Positions 57,683 through 64,000 of a DNA stretch of 64,000 bases are shown piece by piece. Below the pieces are notes generated by a model. It was given only the letters and a program-made list of their open reading frames with translations. It did not search any database and had not been told where the DNA came from. Source of the stretch: Astragalus membranaceus. Lineage: Eukaryota; Streptophyta; Magnoliopsida; Fabales; Fabaceae. The first letter of the stretch is position 1. Each line of letters opens with the position of its first letter. The position numbers and the translations under genes were made by a program. The stretch covers positions 124,001 through 188,000 of the forward strand of contig JAZGSX010000010.1 of NCBI GenBank assembly GCA_039519185.1. Reading direction: 5' to 3'.

Positions 57683-60609
57683 TGTAACAGCCCGAAAATA
57701 GTAGATTAATTTTCTAGTTAATTAAATGAGGTTTAGGTGGTAGGAGATAATTAATTAATTGATTTAATTAATTATTTAGGGTTTTGAGTGTTAAATAAAT
57801 AGAATTATTTATTTGGATAATTGGACCTAGGGTTGGGTTTAGATGGTGGTGGCGAGTTGAAGTGGATTAGGAGAAGCCCATGATTAGGTCATTAAGTGGA
57901 AGCCCATGTCCATTAAGCTAGGCGCCTATATGATGCCAATCTTAGGGTTTGGTGATTCATTCCAACACTTTAGAAAAAAATAGAGAGAGTGGGACGGCTT
58001 GGAGAGAGGAGAGGCGTGAAACCATAAGAGAGAGATGAAAGAAGAAGGGCGCAAAACCCTAGTGGAAAAGAAGATGTGTACGGCCAAACCCTAGAGGAGA
58101 GAGAGAGGAAGATTTCGCATGCACCAAGGAGGGAGAGGAGGATCTTAGTTGCTGAATTTTGATGGTAGCTTGCTCACCAAGAGATAGGTGTTCTTCAATT
58201 AATAAGGTAAGGGGGCTCTCGTTCATAGTTAATAATTTATAAACCACGAAATCATGGGGACTAGGTGTTAGGAGTAGTTGTTTAAATTGCTGTTGATGTT
58301 TATAATATCTATATGTGGCTGAAGTGTGATGGTTGTGTGTGTTGTTGAATTCACTGTATTGAGATGTTCTGACATAGGTTTAGTATTTCAGTGACTGAGA
58401 ACGTTTTACTAATTGAAAAATTATGTGGTTTGTCATTTCGAAAACTTGATTGAATGCTTGTTAATTTGACGCTGGTTTGGTTGCGTTTAGAGTTGTGTAG
58501 CTCGAGATATGAATTCCACAAGTTAGGGTAATATTCTGGAAGCATTCTGGACGTAGGTTCGGTATTTTTATAACTGGGAACTTTCTGTTCGTCAAACAAT
58601 TATGGGACTTTTTTTGTTAGAAAACAGACTTAATTTTGGTCACTTTGGCACTGGTTTTGTTAAATTTGGAGTAGTGTAGCTCGAGTTATGAGCGTCCCAA
58701 GTCAGGTCAAATTTCTGGACTTAAACTAGGTATAGGTTCAGTGTTTCAGGTCTTGTGTCTTCAATTGAACTCTGATTTGAACGATTCTTTTTCCATTAGA
58801 AACTATACTCAAATTGCTTTTGTTAAGGCTAAGTTTTTGTTCCATTTGGTCAAGTGTAAGTCAGTTTAGAGTGATTTGAAGTGGAAGGACAGAATCTGTC
58901 CAGTCTGGGAACCATTCGGGTTGTTTCTAAAAACTGTACTAATTGGCTCATTGTTTCAAAAAAAAAAAAAACTATAGTCAGGAACTAGACTTTCTCAGGT
59001 TTCTGTAGAGGGGTCGTTTGTTGGAATCCGATGTCGTTTACTATTTTATCTAATTCGCCGAATTCTGGCTGCCGTGTTCGCGTAGCCCAGGGTGTCGCTG
59101 TTGTTCCCAAATTTGTTTTCTAAATATCTTTTGACTCGGGTGTCCAAATTTGATGGTTCAAAATGCGTTTCGAAGCTTATCCAGGTGTCTACCTGGATAT
59201 TCTAATTTTAGGCAAAAATAAATTAGTTTTCAGAGGGTTCTGGGCAGATGTTGTCCGAGGTGTCTGAAATGCAGTTTTGCTTGCCTATTCCGTGTCGATG
59301 TCCTAAAAGGGTTTAATTGAATTGGTGTTGGTGTAAATGGTGGGTCTGTTTGGTGAGTCTATTTGGTGAGTTTAACTGGTGAGTCAATATGGTGAGATTA
59401 TTAATTATTTGGTGATGGTGAGTTGATTAATAGCATTGGTGAGTCTGTTAATTATTTGGTGATTATGCTTGTTGCTCGTTTGGTGTGTCATGGTGTGTTA
59501 TGATGCATATTAATGGTGAATATATCTTGGTGATTGGTGAGTATATAAATTATTGGTGAGCAATATAAATACGTTTATGACGATGTCATGAGGTGATTGT
59601 AATGTTTATGATGCATATTAATGGTGAATATATCTTGGTGATTGGTGAGTATATAAATTATTGGTGAGCAATATAAATACGTTTATGACGATGTCGTGAG
59701 GTGATTGTGATGTTTATGATGCATATTAATGGTGAATATATCTTGGTGATTGGTGAGTATATAAATTATTGGTGAGCAATATAAATACATCATTTGGTGT
59801 TTTGGTGTCATGGTGCATAGTCATGGTGTCGCATATTCATATGCATTTCTGGTGAATAGGCCTCGGCCTCCTAAAATATTTTGGTGTTTGGTGAATGCCC
59901 TCAAGGCAATTTTGGTGAATAGGCTTCGGCCTTATTATAAATTTTGGTGAATGCCCTCAAGGCTAATTTTGGTGAATGGATCCACATGCATATGCCCAGT
60001 GGAGTTTTGGGTTGCATTTCATACATTGCATACACGTCCTGTGTTTGATTGCGTCTTCTTGAACTAATGGTGTAACGGTATTCTGGGTGTAACTGTATTT
60101 GGTGTGACGGTACTTGATGTAACAGTATTCGGCGTAACTGTATTTGGTGTAACTGTATTGATGGTGTAGTTAAATTGATGGTATCCTTGGTGTGCCTATT
60201 ATACTGTGTTTCTTGTTCTATCTATTATTATCTATGTATTGAGACTCACCCTACTGCGTCGTGTTGCCTCGTATGTCGGCAACCTGCAGGTGACGGTGAC
60301 TGAAGGTGGCTAGAGATTCTTCTTCTAGTATGGTCGAGTCGGCTCTGATACGTAGCACTCGGGAGGGTTGTCCTTGTGTCTTTCCTTATGTGTTATGTAT
60401 ATGCCTTTCTAAGTTGTAAACCTTTTGAATTATGATTGCCAAGTTAAACCTTTTTATTTCCGCTGCATGTTTTTGAAAAGAAGTTAGTTATAATTAAAGT
60501 ACTCTGTTTGCGAAGTGGTTTTCCGGTTCGAAAAATGTGACACTCTTTTGGCGCGAAAAACTCTGATATTTTTTTTAATAAACCGTTGGGTAGAAAAAGG
60601 GGTGTTACA
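57683..60609 (+). repeat. E3 3' LTR
   Basis: 2927 bp. Donor at 58206/58207, acceptor at 60289/60290, 10-mer at 60342-60351. Confidence 0.93.
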
Positions 60610-61823
60610 GCCTCCCACTCCAACACTGCTTCCACTTTTGCCGGATCAACCGCAATACCATTACCAGAAATCACGTGCCCAAGGAAACTCACCTCTTTCA
60701 GCCAGAACTCACACTTTGATAACTTAGCATACAACTTTTTCTCTTTCAGAACTCCCAATACTGTCTTCATGTGCTCAGCATGCTCTTCCTCCGACTTAGA
60801 ATAAACTAGAATGTCATCTATGAAGACCACCACAAACCGATCTAGGTAATTATGGAAAATACGATTCATATATTCCATAAATACACCAGGTGCATTGGTC
60901 ACACCGAACGGCATCACTGAATATTCATAATGCCCATACCTTGTCCTGAATGCTGTCTTCTGAACATCTTCATCCTTCACTTTAATCTGATGATATCCGG
61001 ACCTCAAATCAATTTTGCTGAAAACACGGGCACCCACTAACTAATCCATCAAATCGTCGATCCTCGGAAGCGGATACTTATTCTTGATAGTTACCTTATT
61101 CAACTGACGATAGTCCACACATAACCTCATACCCCCATCCTTCTTCTTTACCAACAATACCGGAGCTCCCCACGGTGATACACTCGGTCTCACAAACTTT
61201 TTCTCAAGCAATTCTTCGAGTTGCGTCTTCAACTCAGACAATTCCGACGCCGACATCCTGTACGGTGCCATAGACACATGCCTCGTGCCAGGTACAAGAT
61301 CAATCGAAAACTCAACTTCCCTTTCCGGCGGCACACCCGGAATTTCATCAGGAAAAACCTCAGGAAACTCGCGTACCCCTTGCAGTTCTTCAATAACAGC
61401 CTGACTCTCAGCAGACAACGATGCCATCAACGAAAATAGCTGAACTCCTTCTTTCCTCAACTTCTTCAACTGTTCAGCAGATACCAAAACAGAATCTTCT
61501 TCCCCGAAACTAACCGACTTGCTACGACAGTTGATATGAACGTGGTTATTCTCTAACCAGTCCATGCCCAAGATTACATCCAGACCTCTCAACGGCAAGC
61601 AAACAAAAATCACAACAAAGTCCCTGCCGAAGATCGACACGGGACACTGAGAACACATCTGGGAAGTAATCACCGACCCCTTCGCAGGAGTATCGACAAC
61701 CATATCCCCACACATAGCAGATAAAACAAGACCCAATCTTTTACAACAATCAACAGATATAAAGTAATGGGTAGCCCCAGTATCAATAAGAGATTTCAGA
61801 GAAGTACCGTTAATAAAACACGT
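60610..61823 (-). pseudogene. pol: Tekay G2 pol, protease-RT half
   Basis: Protease with active-site DTGA (codons at 61784-61773) in frame with FISVDCCKRLGLVLSAM, the ILGMDWLE segment and the RT linker. RT motifs: APVLLVKKKDGGMRLCVDYR, a CAG-to-TAG stop at 61043-61041, FSKIDLRSGYHQI, MPFGVTNAPGVFMEYMN and catalytic FIDD. It ends at E3. A 1-bp change near 61823 puts protease out of frame with gag. Compared with G1, gag and the protease active site are retained. Confidence 0.92.
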
Positions 61824-62832
61824 ACCTCATCAGACCATCCTTCTCATTTGGCTCCTCTCCTGCCAATGCGAACACTTTCCCACTAGACCTTTCCTTCTTC
61901 GGTTTTGTACATTTTGTACTGATATGCCCAGACTCACCACAGTTGAAGCACACCACATCCTTGACCTTACACTCGGCCGCCATATGACCCTTTTTACCAC
62001 AACGATAGCAAACTCTCTCATCAGACCTGCATGTAGTACTCTTGTGGCCAGGTTTGCCACACTTATAACAGACAATGCTAGCAGGAGCATCTCCCCCACT
62101 AGAATTCTTACCTCCAGCAGCCTTCTGATAACTCTTACCCGCAGGAACCTCATACGGCTTGCTTCGACTCTGAAACTTACCATTTTTCTCAGACGTAGCT
62201 TTGTAATGTGCAGTACTGTCCTCCTCAAAGATTCTACAACTGTCAACCAGATCAGCGAACACACGGATCTTCTGGTAACCAATGGCCTTTTTGATATCAG
62301 GCCTCAACCCATTCTCGAACTTGATGCATTTTGAGAACTCAGCTGTCGCCTCACTGTAGTGCGGATAGAATTTTGCCAATTCCACAAACTTCGCCGCATA
62401 TGCAGTCACTGACATACCACCCTGCTTCAGTTCCAGGAACTCTATCTCTTTCTTTCCTCGGACGTCTTCAGGAAAATATTTTCTCAGAAATTCTCTGCTG
62501 AATACCTCCCAAGTAATCTCTTCCTGCACAGCCTCCAACCTCTGCCTAGTAGCCAACCACCAGTCGTCAGCCTCCTCGGCTAACATGTGGGTACCAAAAC
62601 GGACCTTCTGCTCAACAGTGCAGTCCATCACCCTGAAAATCCTCTCGATCTCCTTCAACCAAGCCATAGCACCATCTGGATCATATTTGCCCTTAAATGT
62701 GGGCGGATTCTCTCACTGGAAAGTAGTCAGACACCGGAAACCAGCGTTCTCTCCAGCATTATGCTGATTCTGCACAGCCTGAGCCATAGCTTGCAATGCA
62801 GCAGTAAAAGCAGCATCGTTTCTCCCAGCCAT
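61810..62832 (-). pseudogene. gag: Tekay G2 gag with one internal stop
   Basis: ATG at 62832 (MAGRNDAAFTAALQAM...). TGA at 62715-62713 (codon 40) precedes ENPPTFKG. The same frame then runs to 61810. It has the retrotransposon gag capsid domain (WLKEIERIFRVMDC, ADDWW, FLELKQGGMSVTAYAAKF) and three zinc knuckles: CYKCGKPGHKSTTC, CYRCGKKGHMAAEC and CFNCGESGHISTKC. A 3' splice-acceptor-like GTGCTGCAG lies just upstream of the start. The frame ends early through the shift near 61823. Confidence 0.92.
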
Positions 62833-62927
62833 TTCAAATTATCACTGCAGCACAAACCAAGAATTTAGTACTAATCTATTGTCATAAGACACTATGACAG
62901 GACAACATTGGCCGGACAGACCGAACT

Positions 62928-62939
62928 GCTCTGATACCA
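62928..62939 (-). other. G2 primer binding site (initiator tRNA-Met)
   Basis: Forward gctctgatacca, that is tggtatcagagc on the reverse strand, four bases inside the 5' LTR. Confidence 0.93.
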
Positions 62940-62943
62940 CTAA

Positions 62944-63280
62944 TGTAACACCCCTTTTCTACCCGTTAATTTAATTGGAAAAATATCAGAGTTTTCAAAA
63001 TTTATTTCGCATGAGGAATGTTACACATACTTCAATAAAACAACGCTTCTCAATAAAACAGCTCAAACACAATAATCATGCATCACGTAGCACGTCACTA
63101 AAAGGAGAGCCTCAAACCACGGTTATCATCGCAATTAAAACTTAACGACAAAGAAAACAACTACGCAGCGGAATAACAAAATAAAACAGAATCGTCAACA
63201 AAGACCTAACAACCGAAATGATTCATAAAAATCAAGTTCGTCCCCCCCCCCCCCTGAGTGCTACGTATCAGAGCGTGACG
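62944..63280 (-). repeat. G2 5' LTR, first 337 bp (its 3' end)
   Basis: Starts TGTAACACCCCTTTT on the forward strand. Holds a C-run of 13 (63242-63254) and gtatcagagc (63265-63274), the primer-site-like sequence whose reverse is the 10-mer. Cut at 63280 by LTR T. Confidence 0.9.
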
Positions 63281-64000
63281 TGTAACACCCCATTCTACCT
63301 AGCTATTTATCATAGAGATCAGAGTTTCAAAATTTCTTTTTGGATGGAATGCTACACATAAACTTAATCTAACAACGATCAAATCAGTATAAGCCTTCCT
63401 TATACCCTTTTACAATACGCAACACCATTAAATGATTTAAGGTACTCTTGACTTTACCAACAGAATCCACACATTATAATTTAGATGTCTCGCAGCGGAA
63501 AAATAACATAACCTCAAAAGTGCCAAACAACAGCCTCATCGAAAAAAATCATTAAATCAATGCATGCAAAATTTAACAACAAATGATTAACATTAGAATT
63601 CCTAAGCCAACCCCCTAGGTGTCACGTATCAGAGCAGACCGACTCGGGAGTGAAAGGAGTAAGCCTTCACTCAGGACTACCTGTGGTAAACAACAACAGA
63701 AGGGTGAGTCTCAACTACATAATAAAGACTATAATAAGAAGTATGTTCCATCATAGCATCACACTCATACAGTCACACAATAGCATAGTTCATACAATCA
63801 CCAACTCGCATATTTATCATGAGGATGTATGCAATACAGTTATGCATGTGGTACCATTTTCCCAGACCGCAGCCTTATCATCATAATATCAACTCAGACC
63901 GCAGCCTTATCATTTTGATTTAGAACTCAGACCGCAGCCTTATCATCATAATTTAAAACTCAGACCGCAGCCTTATGTATGCATGAGACTCCATGACAAT
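63281..64000 (-). mobile_element. LTR T (Tekay type), partial at window edge
   Basis: Starts TGTAACACCCCATTC inside the G2 5' LTR; tgacg at 63276-63280 is the probable left TSD. Reverse strand: 10-mer at 63635-63626, a GAGTGAAGG/CCTTTCACTC hairpin at about 63672-63648, acceptor-like CCACAG|GTAG at 63681/63680. It may be a solo LTR or an element end; the rest is beyond the window. Confidence 0.88.
63864..63973 (-). repeat. Four tandem AGGC-TGCG-GTCT hairpins in LTR T
   Basis: Forward AGACCGCAGCCT at 63864, 63896, 63929 and 63962, period 32-33 bp. On the reverse (sense) strand the loop is TGCG, again a UNCG type, and the stem is AGGC/GTCT with one G-U pair. Confidence 0.88.

Larger units (their letters stand above)
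54445..60609 (+). mobile_element. E3: long-LTR element with 312-bp internal region
   Basis: LTRs 54445-57370 (2926 bp) and 57683-60609 (2927 bp), internal 57371-57682, TSD gcctc at 54440-54444 and 60610-60614. It interrupts G2 RT just after EAVLEWEA. I noticed about ten differences between the LTRs (roughly 0.4%). It is non-coding. Confidence 0.95.

Overview
This window is plant nuclear DNA made almost entirely of nested LTR retrotransposons. I found no host protein gene, tRNA or rRNA. The evidence is the mix of plant lineages: Ty1/copia Sirevirus, Ty3/gypsy Tekay chromovirus, Tat/Ogre and Athila. Initiator-Met tRNA primer sites, TG...CA LTR ends and 5-bp target-site duplications (TSDs) support this. 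A dicot is likely; the style of the Tekay and Sirevirus proteins and the AATCGATT-rich Sirevirus LTR make me favour a legume, but that is an impression and not a proof.

Layout. 1-5795: 3' part of a Sirevirus (end of gag, intact pol, 3' LTR) inserted into the pol of Tekay element G0. 5797-15237: the chromodomain end and 3' LTR of G0; that LTR is split by a complete gag-only element (TR-GAG, 8433-15005, TSD ctttg). 15238-15780: Athila gag remnant. 15781-20936: Tat/Ogre-like element (LTR end, gag, protease) split by solo LTR S1 (16432-18829, TSD tcctc). 20937-37355: Tekay element G1, truncated in integrase; its RNase H region is split by solo LTR S2 (25029-36288, TSD gtgtg), which is itself split by a complete, very young non-coding element L1 (27678-36154, TSD tacta). 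37356-about 45300: reverse-strand Tat leader and ORF1-like fragment, split by E1, a tandem LTR-internal-LTR-internal-LTR array (37948-45105, TSD ctagg). About 45300-63280: reverse-strand Tekay element G2 (truncated 3' LTR, pol, gag, part of the 5' LTR), holding E2 in its 3' LTR (45868-51495, TSD cctgg) and E3 in its reverse transcriptase (54445-60609, TSD gcctc). 63281-64000: start of another reverse-strand LTR (T) inside the 5' LTR of G2.

How the parts work together. G0, G1 and G2 are damaged autonomous Tekay elements. TR-GAG, L1, E1, E2 and E3 keep the same type of LTR ends, primer site and polypurine tract but lack pol, so they were presumably moved in trans. Insertions nest up to four deep (L1 in S2 in G1 in Tat).

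Main result of the hunt. The 2.2-2.9 kb Tekay-type LTRs share an order of parts that ordinary LTR annotation does not explain: a TATA box where recognisable; a GA-rich leader ending in a strong 5' splice donor (usually AAG|GTAAGGG); about 1.4-2.1 kb rich in family-specific tandem hairpins, several of them UNCG tetraloops with compensatory stem changes; a 3' splice-acceptor-like CAG|GT preceded by a small stem; a second hairpin; the 10-mer GCTCTGATAC, which copies the 3' end of initiator tRNA-Met and is complementary to the element's own primer site; a G-run; then the LTR end and primer site. I propose a spliced, structured LTR leader with a primer-site-masking element. The sequence patterns are seen directly; the functions are inference.
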